In this document: positions 46,960 through 58,896 of the stretch, piece by piece
Layout: the number at the start of each line of letters is the position of its first letter
Position numbering within the stretch: position 1 is the stretch's first letter
Assembly: GCA_032209605.1 (NCBI GenBank)
Contig: JASFXZ010000020.1
Coordinates: 1,991,501 to 2,055,500, forward strand
From: Mactromeris polynyma
Taxonomy: Eukaryota; Mollusca; Bivalvia; Venerida; Mactridae
Direction: 5' to 3'
Length of the DNA: 64,000 nt
Made by a program: the position numbers and the translations under genes
Notes under the pieces: model-generated
Told to the model about the DNA's origin: nothing
Seen by the model: only the letters and a program-made list of their open reading frames with translations
Databases searched by the model: none

Positions 46960-49366
46960 CGATATTCTTCATAGTATAAACGAGCGTGACAGAGCTTTTC
47001 ATGTCTATAAAAATGATAAATCGGAGGCAAATTTTCAGTGTTTTACACAGTTGAGAAACAGAACTCAAGATCTAGTTAGAAATGCTAAACACAATTATTT
47101 TACAGATCAGTTGTAAGAAAATAAACTGATTCTAAATCTTTGTGGAAAACTCTAAAAGAACTTGGTCTACCCTCTAAGAAAGGCAAAACTTCATCATGTA
47201 ATAATAATATTGGTCTTAAAATAAATGGTGATATTTGTTTTGACAAGTTGAATGTAGCAGAAAAAAATAATATTTTTTATACCACTGTGGCCTCTAAACT
47301 TGTGGAGAAACTACCATTACCTTTTCATAAATTTGGACAGAGTTTTGTATCTGCCTTTTACAGTGCTAATGGTGTCTTACCAAATTGTTATTCTTTTTCT
47401 GTCATATCTGAGAATAGAGTCTTAAAATATTGGAATAATTTAAGTGTAAATAAAGCTACAGGTTTAGATGGTATTCCCTCCCGGTTTGTTAGGGACAGTG
47501 CTACTATAATTGCGTGCCCTCTTACACATATGATAAATTCATCTTTAATTCAAGGTGTTGTTCCCGATGATTTGAAATCGGCAAGAGTTATCCCCCTTTA
47601 TAAGAAGAATGATAAAACTGAAGTTGGAAAGTATAGGCCTGTCTCCATACTTAGTATTGTTTCCAAGATATTTGAAAAGGTTGTGTAGGATCAGGTGGAA
47701 CAGTATCTTAAAGATAAAAAATTACTATATAAAGTTAAGTCTGGTTTCAGAAGTGGTTATTCAACAGACACCTGTCTTATACACCTTACTGATTTTATAA
47801 GGTTTCAAATGGATAATGGTAATTTTGTGGGCATGGTTCTTCTCGATCTCCAAAAAGCATTCGATACTGTTGACCACTCCATTCTTCTCATGAAAATGGA
47901 AGCGTTAGGCTTTGATCACGATATTATCAGATGGTTTACATCATACTTATCAAATAGACAACACTGTCTGCTTGTGAGTGTTGACGGTATTTTTTCATCA
48001 TCTTCCAATATTACATGTGGTGTTCCTCAAGGATCTATTTTAGGCCCACTGTTTTTTTTTATTTATGTAAATGATATGTCTGCGGTTGTCAAAAACAAAC
48101 TTTTACTTTATGCAGATGATTCTGGTATACTTGTTGCAGGTAAAAATAAGTCAATTATTGAAAAGGAGTTATCAGATGATCTTGAATTAGTTCGTCAATG
48201 GTTAGTCGATAACAAATTGTCTGTACACTTGGGTAAAACAGAATCTATATTGTTTGGTTCCAAGCCCAAGTTAAGATCAGATCCCATTTTAAATATGAAT
48301 TGTAATGGCACTGTCATAGAGCAAACTTCATCAGTCAAATATCTCGGTGCTACTTTAGATCAAAACTTATCTTGTGAGTCCATGGCCCGTTCTGTTATAA
48401 AGAAAGCTAATACTAGGTTAAAATTTCTTTATAGGAAACGTTGTTATCTTACACAACATACTAAAAAGCTTATGGCCCTTATTCAGTGTCATTTTGATTA
48501 CTCCTGTTGTTTCTGGTATCATGGTATAGCCAAACTATGGAAAGATAAACTCCAAATAACACAGAACAAGTTAAAACGTTTTGTCCTGAACTTGGAATAA
48601 AGATCACATATTGAAATTGAAAATTTTAAATCCCTAAACTGGTTACCAGTGAATAAGAGAGTGGAACAAATTACCTTATGTCATGTTTTTAAAATAAAAA
48701 ATGGTTTAGCCCCTGATTATATGGAAGAGAATTTTGTCCTCACAGATACTATTTATTATCATAAAACTAGGTTTAGAGAAAATGGATATTTTTCTGTCCA
48801 AAAAGTAAAAGGTTTTAAACTGAAGTCCTTCTCCTACATAGGATGTAGTCTCTGGAACAGGCTACCCCCACTCATAAGAAATATCAATACAATCAGTGGG
48901 TTTAAAGTTGCAATAAAAAGACACTTGCTAAGCAATTTATTATTTTTATTTGATAATGCTATACAGGTGTGTCTGGGTTTTAAAGTATTTTATGTTATAG
49001 TTCCATGTAATTTCTTAAATCAACAGCAGTATTCTGAAATTATGCTCTTTTATAGTTTTTACTTCGCATTATAATTAGCAAGTCAATGTTATTTAAAATA
49101 TAATTGTCTTTCAATATTATTGTCTGTGATAAAATTGCAATGTTTTGCCTGTGATAGAAGTTTCATGCCTCTCTATGTCACACCATCCATGACAAGGAGA
49201 ATGGAAATACGGGATATTTTCTCTTTTTGTGTAATCCTTAGTACGGATGTGTGTCGCATGTTTTTTTTTATATTACTCATGTGTTTTATATTATAAATGA
49301 AACATATTTGTCTTAATTACCATGTATATATGTATCTTATGCTGAAATAAATCTATCTATCTAGCG
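46960..49366 (+). mobile_element. LINE B (CR1/L2-like), nearly intact RT
   Basis: One reading frame from 47140 to 49074 is broken by only two stops: TAG at 47686 and TAA at 48598. It carries LKSARVIPLYKKNDKTEVGK, YRPVSILSIVSKIFEKVV, LLDLQKAFDTVDHSILL, GVPQGSILGPLFFFIYVNDM and LLYADDSGIL (catalytic YADD), then SVKYLGATLD, and a C-terminal region ending in the LWNRLPP-type motif. Upstream, 46960-47116 is in another frame because of an apparent one-base deletion near 47120 plus a stop. The 3' end is AATAAATCTATCTATCTA (49346-49363), a short tandem tail as in CR1/L2 elements. Confidence 0.88.
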
Positions 49367-49564
49367 ATCGAATCAATTGACTTTTCTGCAGATATTGATT
49401 GACAGCTCGCGTAAGCCTATCGCGTTGCAGTATTCGCGCACACCTCCGGCATTGTTTTATCGACGCCATTTTGTTAGACAAGCGCTACAGTTGTCAACAA
49501 ATTTGTCTAAGAGTGATTCTTTCGGGAAAGCAAATTACAGGGTGTTTATTATTGATCTAAGACA

Positions 49565-49765
49565 ATGGTGAAAATGTGTAGCTTCGGGCTGTGTGATAGT
49601 GACAATAGATGTCCAGACTGATAGGTGGCATGAAATTCTTACCTTTTCCAAATCCTATGACAAATTTGGAAAAATGCATGCGGTGGATTAAGTTGTGCGG
49701 CAGACCGCATCACGAGTTAAATCCGTCTAAAATTAACACAAACAGATATGCCCCATTGATAAAAA
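49565..49765 (+). pseudogene. THAP-domain remnant, frameshifted
   Basis: ATG at 49565 gives MVKMCSFGLCDSDNRCPD, a THAP-like start with the C-x4-C pair. After two stops, another frame from 49627 continues with FLPFPNPMTNLEKCMRWIKL and CGRPHHELNPSKINTNRY, which is the usual THAP core including the conserved Trp. The final C-x2-H is not present. THAP domains occur in P-element transposases and host factors. Here it is broken and joined to repeat R1. Confidence 0.7.
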
Positions 49766-49789
49766 GATAACTTTTTGTTTGGTATTTAT

Positions 49790-50985
49790 TATTTTTACCT
49801 TTAAATATCAGTTTGACTGGGAGGGGACAAACATTACAAGTTAATGAAAAGTCTGGACCCTAAAACATGAAGAAACACAAATTTACAACTTAAAATGTTT
49901 TTATTTCACATAATCGGTTGCAATTTATATATGTGAAAATATATCAAATCAACTACATGTATATTATATCTGCATGTTGAGGGAACATAATATTATTTTT
50001 TCTAAACTAAAATAATTGTCTTATGTCAGCATTTAAGCAAGTATTTGGACGGACATTACTTTATAAATTTGTAATAAGGCTGAGTTTGTATAACTAAAAT
50101 GACCAGAATCAATTATAAAATCAATAATTATTGCGATTAAAAACATGAAACTAAAACATGTATTGCTATAAACATGGAGAAAAATATCTGAATTTTGGTA
50201 ATAATTGATATTGATGAAAAAAATCAAATACATATGATATACCGGTATTGGTTACTCGCTGTCAAGTATTTCTTTCGAAAGTAATTTATATGTCAGAAAA
50301 GTTCTTATTTCTTCATTACATGTATTTCAATTGCATTGGGGCTTTACAATTTATGTACGTATAGCAATTAGTAATATATCTGGTTTAAAATCCTAAATAT
50401 CACACCTACTAGTATGTTGATTTTGTTAAATAAATAAACAAACCTATTTTCTAACATTCAACACAAGTCTGAACATATATTTTTAATAAATGGTCATTTA
50501 GTTAAAGGCTATGAAAATAATTTACATTTCTCAACGTTGCTGTATATATGTGTCGGATGGTGACAGCAAAAACTGATTGGATGCGTATTGGACTCCTACT
50601 GGGCCAGACTGTGAAATGCTGATTACGGGGCTGGATAAGATTTAATTCTAGATAGTGCACACATGCGACATTATTGTTTATTGCATAACATTATATAATT
50701 TGTCCAACCTATGTACAAGCCTTTTGTCTGCCTCTGTTTCTATTTTATCATCATATCTTTACAGTATGATTTCTGGAATTTGTAGAAATATATGTTGCAG
50801 GATTTGAAGATTTGAGAAATAATCCTGATATTCTAATGTCCAACTCTTTTTGTGTAATGTCCATCTCCACACAAAATAAAGGTCGTTTATGTACACAAAC
50901 ATAACTATACCTAAACTTGATGACTAAAACGACTTTCATTCACACTAAATAACATTATACATAAGGGAACGGTCATTACAGATAA
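49790..50985 (-). repeat. Dispersed repeat R1, reverse copy
   Basis: Reverse match to 19685-20345: CATAAGGGAACGGTCATTAC at the right end (50962), and GTGACAGCAAAAACTG, GGACTCCTACTGGGCC, TTGTTTATTGCATAAC in the middle. GGACGGACATTAC-type words recur. Confidence 0.6.
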
Positions 50986-51070
50986 CGTTTCATGTTGTTT
51001 TTTTTGGTAAATACTTCCCCTGTAAACCCGCAATAAACTGCAAACATGGACTTACATGGAATAATAATGA

Positions 51071-51290
51071 TCACATGTAAATGTATTGCATAATAATTGG
51101 TTCGAAATTTATCTGATATAAAGGACATTCTAATATAAAATGAAATTCGTCTTCTAAAACATTACATAGTTGACATTTTCTTTCTGATCGTGGTATATAG
51201 CATTCAAGGTTTATTCCATCTTCCCGTTTCAACTTCCAGTCTATGGCTTGATACATGTACTCTTAATCTAGTGAAAGCAGATCTTTATTA
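51071..51290 (-). mobile_element. LINE C-terminal fragment
   Basis: The minus-strand frame contains CQLCNVLEDEFHFILECPLY, the C-x2-C-x8-H-x4-C motif found at the end of LINE ORF2. Confidence 0.6.
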
Positions 51291-51299
51291 AGTAATATT

Positions 51300-52715
51300 T
51301 ATTTTGTCAAGATATGGTTTAAAGTCGAAATATCAAATAATGAGGAAAAATCCGATAGAATACTATCTACATCAGCCCGTTATAGTTCTTTGTTCGACGC
51401 CATATTGGACATGGCTTGTCTAACGTGGTTACAACGAGAACCTGTTACTAAGGGTGGCGTGGCTACGAAGCGTCTGCAGAAAGGTCAATTGTATGAAAAA
51501 TAAGAAAACCTATTTTTCAATATTGTCACAAAATATTATATTTCGGCAGTTTAAAACGACTGTATATGATTTGGACTAGAAAAGTTAGAAAAGTTCTGAT
51601 TTCTTCATTATTACCTGTACCGTCTATAAAAACCCGCCACAAATTTTATTGGCATTCAGCCAAGATATTTAATGCACATAACAAAGTGTTATCATTGCTA
51701 CCAGATAGGGGCCGTCGCTAGTTCACTGACTGTCATCAGTCAGTGGATTCATGAGCCAGGTGACAATTATACTTATTTTGGTTCGTTAATGACATTGCAG
51801 TGTTTGGAATGTTCTGAATATGCGTTGACGTGGGACTATCCAATTACCACCGAATGTGATTTGTTACATTTGTTTGTATAATTAAATACTACATATGCTA
51901 ATTTACTCATTTTTTCTTTTTTAACCTAGTTGATAACAAATCTGTTGCACTTGTGTTTTGTGAACTAGATCTATTAATTGCACCTATTGTTTTCGTGATT
52001 TCGCATTTGCTCATGATGATGATATATATCATTGTTTATATTGCTTTCATGTACATAAATAAATACATTGTAATGCGACTGAACTGTTTCAAAATATATC
52101 CTTAACCGTCCTGTGTCCTTTTACAAAATTACACATATGTATGAATAAATGTAATGCCTAACAAGCAGCAAACAACTTTTCGGAAAATATCATTTTAAAG
52201 TGATAGGGTTTGCGCCTGAGAATTTAGGTGATTTCCTAAAAATGTCTCATCGCGAGGGGATACCGCTCCAGCACCTATCCAATCCGCGGCCCCAATGCTC
52301 AATACCTTCCTACGCGCCTGAGTTGTAGTCACTCGATATGAAGCCCTATTGAATTGATTTGTTCTATTAACAAATTATTTATCGTTAACCATCAGAAACA
52401 TGTAAACAAATTGATGTATAAATCTAGAAATGCCTTTAATACAACAACTGTTCAGTTCATTATTGTAATCCCAACCCTCAATATATACAGACTCCTTAGT
52501 AACAGACCTTAGCTAGTTCTTTGGATAACTATAATAAAATAAGTTTGATTTATATATTATGCAGTGAAAATTAGACTTTTCTCTTATCATACATTTTAAT
52601 TATTTTGTTTAGTTTGACATCTGTTGCTGTCTGCCAACATTGACAGCGAAGCTATTGTTCTGTTATTAACACCTCATTTCTAAAATCTTAATAACATATT
52701 TCCTCTGATTAGTTG
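51300..52715. other. Unassigned; one 69-codon frame not recognised
   Basis: The frame at 51672-51881 (plus) starts with ATG and has five Cys, but I cannot relate it to a family. About 52455-52500 (CATTATTGTAATCCCAACCC) recurs at 62450. Confidence 0.3.
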
Positions 52716-52718
52716 TCA

Positions 52719-52825
52719 TCACACATCTATTGTTACATATGAATTGTTTATTTATCATCAAAGCCCTTAAGGTCACACATCTATTGTTATATCTGAAATG
52801 TTTATTTATCATCAAAGCCCTTATA
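52719..52825 (+). repeat. 54-bp direct duplication
   Basis: TCACACATCTATTGTTA and TTATCATCAAAGCCCTTA occur in two adjacent copies with a 54-bp period. Confidence 0.8.
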
Positions 52826-52897
52826 ATGTCTGGCTTCCTAATTATCTTTGTTTTAGGTGTGTATAAATACATGTAACTTTATATGCTAGAAAAAAAA

Positions 52898-53195
52898 GGT
52901 AGCGGATCCGTAGTCCAGTGGAAACGCGCTTGGACTTGTAATCCTGGGATCGCAGGTTCGATTCCCCGCTCCATCACTGACCGTACTAACAGTCTGTCGG
53001 ACGAGACTTTAAAAACCGAGGTCCCGTGTATGATGCTTTACATCGAGCACGTAAAAGAACCAGGGGTGCTTCTGGAACTGGGGCATCTCCTGTATCATGC
53101 ACTATCCTCAAAAAATCTAATATGACTAACATTCTTCCGGAGGCGTCGCCCATATGGGAAACCGGTGGCGACGATAAATAAACGCAAATACAAAA
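52898..53195 (+). mobile_element. tRNA-derived SINE S2, copy 2, with 14-bp target duplication
   Basis: Near-identical to 41901-42195. Flanked by ATGCTAGAAAAAAA at 52883-52896 and 53196-53209, a typical LINE-mobilised target duplication. Confidence 0.88.
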
Positions 53196-53209
53196 ATGCT
53201 AGAAAAAAA

Positions 53210-54304
53210 TAAGAATTCATTCAAAGGAGTACCTTTACTTTACATTTAACTGGAGTACCAGAATCTTGATATTCATATTAGAAAACCATAACTTTAGATT
53301 AATATTTATAACTTTATATGACTGGATTTCCAGACATTGTTTAGGTGTGCGAATAAAAAGAAATACAAACAGAAGGACTTTGTGGATCTTTGCAAACTTT
53401 CACTACAATCCATACGTACACAGAAATTCGACATAAAATATAAAATAACTGTTATTGTATATTTAGTTTTTGACTTGACATATATATCATTTCAAGTATT
53501 ACATTAGCTTCTGATTTGATATGGGACATAAGTGGTAGGAATGAAGTTAGCATTGAGTATATATACATGTAGCCTCCATTTCTCTTTGAGATACAATCTG
53601 TATCATATTTATTATGTGTATGGGTGGGTGTAAGTGTATATAATTATATATATACATATACATATGTATGTTACAAAAATCATTTGACGAGTGTGTGTTC
53701 CAAAAAACAAACCCGTATTCTGGACTTCTTTAATCAGTGATATTTGATGTTTTCATATTGTGATTTACGTATAAACGTATATTGAATGTTCTAATGTATG
53801 TGCTTTGATTCGTGTGGATTATTTGACTGTTTGTATAATATTTAATCTTGTCAGTATTGTAAATACGTGTTTTTTGTATTTGTGTAATTAAATGTTTGTA
53901 TGTCTCCTGTATATATGTGATAATTCATTAGTAAATACATGTACATCTTGATATGTCATTCATGTTTGTTGAATAAATTATAAAACAAAAACTATATGCT
54001 CTCTGTTTTCTTTATTATATATATTCATGGTTTTATACATATATAGTTCTCAGTTGATTACACAATATCATGTTTAAATTAAAGGATGGTTTTGCTAGGC
54101 AATTTCTCTTCAACCGAACAACGTTTGTAACCTTGACGCGGATTGGTTAACACTCTCGATTAAGCTTACGTTAATTACCGAAATACACTCAATTTCGGTG
54201 AATTTACCGAAATGCACTGAATTTTGGTGAATTTACCGAAATCCATTTTGGATCTGGAGTACCAGCAGTAAAATCTCGGCATTTTTTTATTTTGCACATC
54301 AAAT
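53210..54304. other. Unassigned AT-rich sequence
   Basis: Simple TATATA runs near 53640 and no gene. Confidence 0.4.
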
Positions 54305-55371
54305 CCCCTTCACATACACGGATCCTTGCGATTTGGGCACTTTTACGACCGATTTAAGAGTTGTTACGAGTTATTACGAGCTTATTACGGATTATTACGG
54401 GTTATTACGATGTATTTACGGCAACATTCCACGATTTGTTACGAGTTGTCACGGATAACTACGAGCAACTTACGGGAATTTTACGAGCATTTTACGGATT
54501 GTTACGAGTATTTTACGGAATGTTACTATTCATCTAAGCTTTTACGTGTTAGTTACGACCTGTTTACGTGTTGTTACGAATAGTTACGAGTATTAACGAG
54601 TCCTTACGATTTTTTGCCAAAAAATATATAATCCTGCAAATCTCAATGTATCATCATTCGACAACTGACATCCAGAGAGACAACATGGCATATGAGAGAA
54701 ACAGATTGCAGTTATATCAACAATTTCTACAATTGCTCCTTCAACTAGCCCAGAGGGAAGAGGACGCGGAGATTTTCGAATAGCAGGAAATTTCTTGTTG
54801 ACTGCCTTCTTCTTTGAAGGCATGCTTGTAGATAGTGTAGAGTAGATATGCAGAGATGTGACTTCTATGACTTCTTAATAACAACTGAAAATGAAGTGTT
54901 CGATTTTGCAGCTTTTATACCTTTCACCAAATCGTAAACAATACGTAAGAATACTTAACGTATACGTATCTATTCGTAAATTACTCGTAACTAAACGTAA
55001 AGTGCTCGTAATAATCCGTAAACAAATCGTAAACTAACCGTAACAAATCGTAAAAAAAATTGTTACGAGTCATTTAGGGATTATTGCGAGCAGTTTACGG
55101 ATAGTTACGTGTTGTTGCGAGCAGTTTACGATACTTACGGATTGTTACGAGTTATTTACGGAAATATCAAACCGTGGACAATCGTAAGAAGATTTTTGAC
55201 ATGTCAAACAATTTGCCTCTCCTTTCACGGATCCTTAAGATTGTCTGCGAGTTGTTGCGAGTTGTGACGAGTTATTTACGGATACCAGCGAGTTATTTAC
55301 GGATGCTTGCGATTGACTACGAGTTGGCGATCCGTAAGGACTCGTAAGAAAAATCCGTGTATGTGAAGGGG
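54305..55371. mobile_element. Element filled with TTACG/CGTAA pentamers
   Basis: Identical 19-bp inverted ends CCCCTTCACATACACGGAT. About 54330-54610 holds at least 19 TTACG words every 8-20 bases; 54940-55055 holds about ten in reverse (CGTAA); 55060-55200 switches back. The middle (54610-54930) has small frames on both strands, none recognised. No clear target duplication or transposase. Confidence 0.7.
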
Positions 55372-55611
55372 GCATTTACATTCAAATTGCACAACAGTGT
55401 TTTGTAAAGACATCAAACCTTACGTTAACCACCAAGGTCATTTCTCTTCAACTGAAAAATATTTGTAACATTGACGCAGATTGGTTGACATTGTGTATAG
55501 TGTACTTCATGATTTATCCAGTAAGTAGTGTAGTTAGCCATTAGCCTGGATAACCTGCCCTTACCATTACATTATCGGTGTGCAGAGTGAATGGCCACTG
55601 AATAACAGGTC
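55372..55611. other. Unassigned spacer
   Basis: No feature seen before the duplicated segment begins at 55612. Confidence 0.35.
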
Positions 55612-56109
55612 CCAAAAAGGAAATAAAATGACTGTTGATCGAACCGACATAGTTGTGTCAGATGGGGATACATGACCATAATCCCCTATCCCCTGCGCAA
55701 GTATCGTTTGTACAGTATTGTCACGTATATCAGACAGCCAGTTTTATAAATACTGGACATGTATTTCGGTATTTTAAATACGTGTAATTGAAAATGTCGT
55801 TTGCAAATACTCTTAAACAATACATGTCGAGAGTTATATACATGTATGCAAGTTGAGATGTCTTCTTATTAGGCGTATACTAATTATGTTTGTTGATTCA
55901 TGAAGGTAAGCCAGTATGTAAATGTGTACAAGTTCCATATGGTAATTGAATGCCGCAAACGTAAGAAATCAATATTCAATTATTTTTTGTTTGAAGTCAT
56001 CTGCTTTACATCAATTTTGAAACATTCAATTTATATTAATCACTCTCGTTTACAACTAACATTTATTTCTCTCGATGTCTTCTTCCTAGGTTACGAACCA
56101 GTGGTCGCG

Positions 56110-56372
56110 CCAAATCAGGGGCTGTGCAGATCGCGGTTCAACCTGGCCCACGGTGGGATTCGAACTCGTGACATTATGACCAGTTGGCAGATGCCCTACG
56201 CTCTGTGCCTCCATCTATGTTTAAGTTCCATGGTTACCACAATCTTGCCATAAACATGTTACGGACTGTGTATCACCGACACTGTGTCTAGACAGGAATG
56301 TAAAATAAGTTTAAATAACCATTAAACACCCGTATGAGGAATTAAGTTATTTCCGACATAATATTATGGGGT
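56110..56372 (-). mobile_element. tRNA-like SINE present only in copy 2
   Basis: Reverse strand: GTCACGAGTTCGAATCCCAC (B-box) with AGAGCGTAGGGCATCTG upstream. Copy 1 reads directly across (GTGGTCGCAGTGGTTAAGCC). Confidence 0.55.
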
Positions 56373-56608
56373 TAAGCCTTCTCAAGTGCCTTATGTTTTA
56401 TGGATTGTTGTTTTCCCGGGTGTCTGTGTGGGGAGGCACCGTCTTATGTATGCGGCATTCACTGTAGCAACTTATTCCCTCTCTTTTAAGTTTGGGAGAG
56501 TTATACTTGTACAACATACATGTATTATGTCAAATATTGGGAACGTTGTTATACAGGAAACACAATATATTTGGAAAAAAGGATTACAAAAACCTTGAAA
56601 TAATCATT

Positions 56609-56614
56609 TTTATT
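56609..56614 (-). promoter_or_regulatory. Possible polyadenylation signal, defensin-like gene 2
   Basis: AATAAA on the minus strand at the position matching 39369 in copy 1. Confidence 0.45.
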
Positions 56615-56839
56615 TTCATCATCTAGCATAGAGGTGACATAATCTTTCCTATGAACAGACCTTTGGAATTTTGACGTTTAATATAGTATGTATAGATGTA
56701 TAAGACATGAGTCAGTCGAACCAAACCATGTTTAACAAGTAAAATTTTTTTTTTCAGTTTTGTGGCAATGCAAATGGTTCATTCTTAAAGTTTGATAAGC
56801 ATGATACACTTGGGATTTGTTTCTTTGACTGGAAAACGT

Positions 56840-57027
56840 TTAACTACAACAATTTCTTCTGAACAGCCAACCAGCGCAGTTTCCATTTTGCGTTTCCCAG
56901 GATCGACAATTTGCTCGACAGATACAGTTGTCTTTTGGGCAACAACGGTTACGTCTCCAGCCATTACAACCTCCTGAGCGAGTTTCCCAGGATCGGCACC
57001 GTCTACGGCATCTACAGTTGTTCTGAG
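56840..57027 (-). CDS. Defensin-like peptide 2, exon 2: two six-cysteine domains
   Basis: Paralogue of 39600-39784 in the same arrangement: acceptor TGATTTCAG, 61 residues, TAA. All 12 cysteines are kept. Domain 1 spacing is C-x-C-x3-C-x9-C-x7-CC; in domain 2 the last loop has one more residue (x8). The CRSWE motif is present in both domains. Compared with peptide 1 several positions become Arg, Lys or Asn, so it is more cationic. Every nucleotide difference I see from copy 1 alters an amino acid. The precursor with exon 1 is 85 aa. Likely a secreted defence peptide; target unknown. Confidence 0.85.
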
Positions 57028-58568
57028 CTGAAATCAAAATGTATAATATTTATTCTGGCTCAGGTTTAATCTGAGTAAGGGAGACAATCCATCCCAAAGA
57101 AATTGCAATCACCAACGCAGTTGTCTCCCTTACTAAATTATTAAAGTACCGCTTTAGTTACGTCACCATCTATGCGGTCAGATGAGCGAGTCAGTTGCTT
57201 TTCGGACTAAGTACAGATAAGATGAGTATTAGTTGTATTCCGGACGAAGTGAATATATTAAAATTTCATTGCATGTATCAAATTTTAAAACCATGGGTCC
57301 AATCAATATAACGCGATTTTTGTAATGAATAGTGCAGATTCGCACAATCCTTGCCGCGTTATAAGGGTTCTAAATTAGCCAAATATGAGTTTATATGTCC
57401 ACCATCTGCATTTACATTAAATGTCATTAAATACTGCGTAACTTTAGACGTGTGTATGACGTATTCTCCTGCGATATATTATGCCCTAGAAAATAGCCAA
57501 AATTGCTTTTAAGCGATATTTTGGAAACTACATAATAAAAGTACAATCTAAAATAGAACCAGATCAATCTTCGCCCTATTCCAATAAACACTATTTGTGT
57601 TAAAGATGTATCTGGCTCATCTGAACCTAAATTGTCTTAATGTGTTTCATCCAGTATTGTTGTTACATAGTCTAAAACTTCATAAATAAAAACCACTGTC
57701 ATGTATAACTGCTTAAATCGGTATTGTCATATTACTAACAGAAACAGACTAGTAAAAACACCCGCTTGTTAAAGTTGTTTTAGTTTTATGATAATACAAA
57801 CGTCTTTTTTCGACTAACACAGAGAAATACATTATAAATGGATGGTGGCATATAACTGGCAGCAGTTAGCATGATAGCGTTCGCGAATTGTTTCGTCACG
57901 GTAATTATCTAGCTACATGTATCTATTCGTGATACATTTTCGCGAATTTGAGTTATTAAGTAACATAATAAGTGGTCAACTAGATAAGATTCGTGTTACC
58001 ACTTAAATCTAGTGTAATACATCATAAAAGGGTAAGAGGTGGCAGTTCTGGGCACTTTCAAGCCTTTTTCTAGTTTCATGATATTTATCTTACCGAAAAT
58101 GTAGCACGAATATTAACTAGATAGTTAGATAATTATCGTAATAATTAAGTGGTTAACAATTCGCGAACGCTATCGTGCTAACTGGTGGCAGTAATATGCC
58201 ACCATATAAATGTATTCTGTAAACATGCATATTTATTGAAGTTATAACTAGATCAAGTATATTTTCATGTTTGTTTAGGTAAAAAAAATGAACAATAATG
58301 AGCATAATAAATTTTAAGGGAAACCCGCGCAATATCCATAGTTGCTTAATATCGAATTTAGAAAGGAAGATCAAACTTTTTAAATACTACAGAGCCGCCC
58401 TTTCTTGAGCAACAAACTTCGTTCAACAACAGTATTCTGGTTTCATGTGGTAAGAATTCACCATTAATTTAACCTCTCCAGAGCAACAACATTTCAACAA
58501 CAGCCAAAGTATGCGTCTCCCAGAGGTATTGCGCGTGAGAGGTCGCGCTGTAAGTAACATTTTCTTAC
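57028..58568 (-). other. Intron of defensin-like gene 2
   Basis: A 1541-base intron aligned to that of gene 1. It contains the MITE at 57841-58204 and lacks the MULE-like element. Confidence 0.8.
57841..58204. mobile_element. 364-bp MITE with 8-bp target duplication
   Basis: Inverted ends TGGTGGCATATAACTG and TGGTGGCATATTACTG continue with AGTTAGCA(C/T)GATAGCGTT and CGCGAATTGTT. TATAAATG lies at 57833-57840 and 58205-58212. Copy 1 has the empty site TATAGCTG at 41204-41211. Possibly hAT-type by duplication length. Confidence 0.8.
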
Positions 58569-58638
58569 CTTCAGTCACATCGACAAGAAGAGTCGCGAAC
58601 AGTGACACCAGAAAAATTCCTACGAGTATTTTCTGCAT
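58569..58638 (-). CDS. Defensin-like peptide 2, exon 1: signal peptide
   Basis: ATG at 58638, 23-residue signal peptide, donor GAAG|GTAAGA. It differs from exon 1 of gene 1 at three bases (two residues, N3K and V4I). Confidence 0.85.
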
Positions 58639-58896
58639 GGTTTCTATGTTTGGTGAGTCGACAACAAATTCTTGCGATAAATAGAAGTTTATTCAGGTAT
58701 ACGCCATATATATACACTGTAGAACGTTTTGGTCATCCACTGAACCTTGCAAGCGGTATTTTGACGCACTCCATTCCGAAAGCCAATCACAACCTCAGTA
58801 TTGCATCAACAGCTATGCATCAATAATTAGACAGTATCTTCTAATGTTGCGGATGTAAGCGATGATTAAGATGTTACAAGGCCGGCGTAAAATAAT

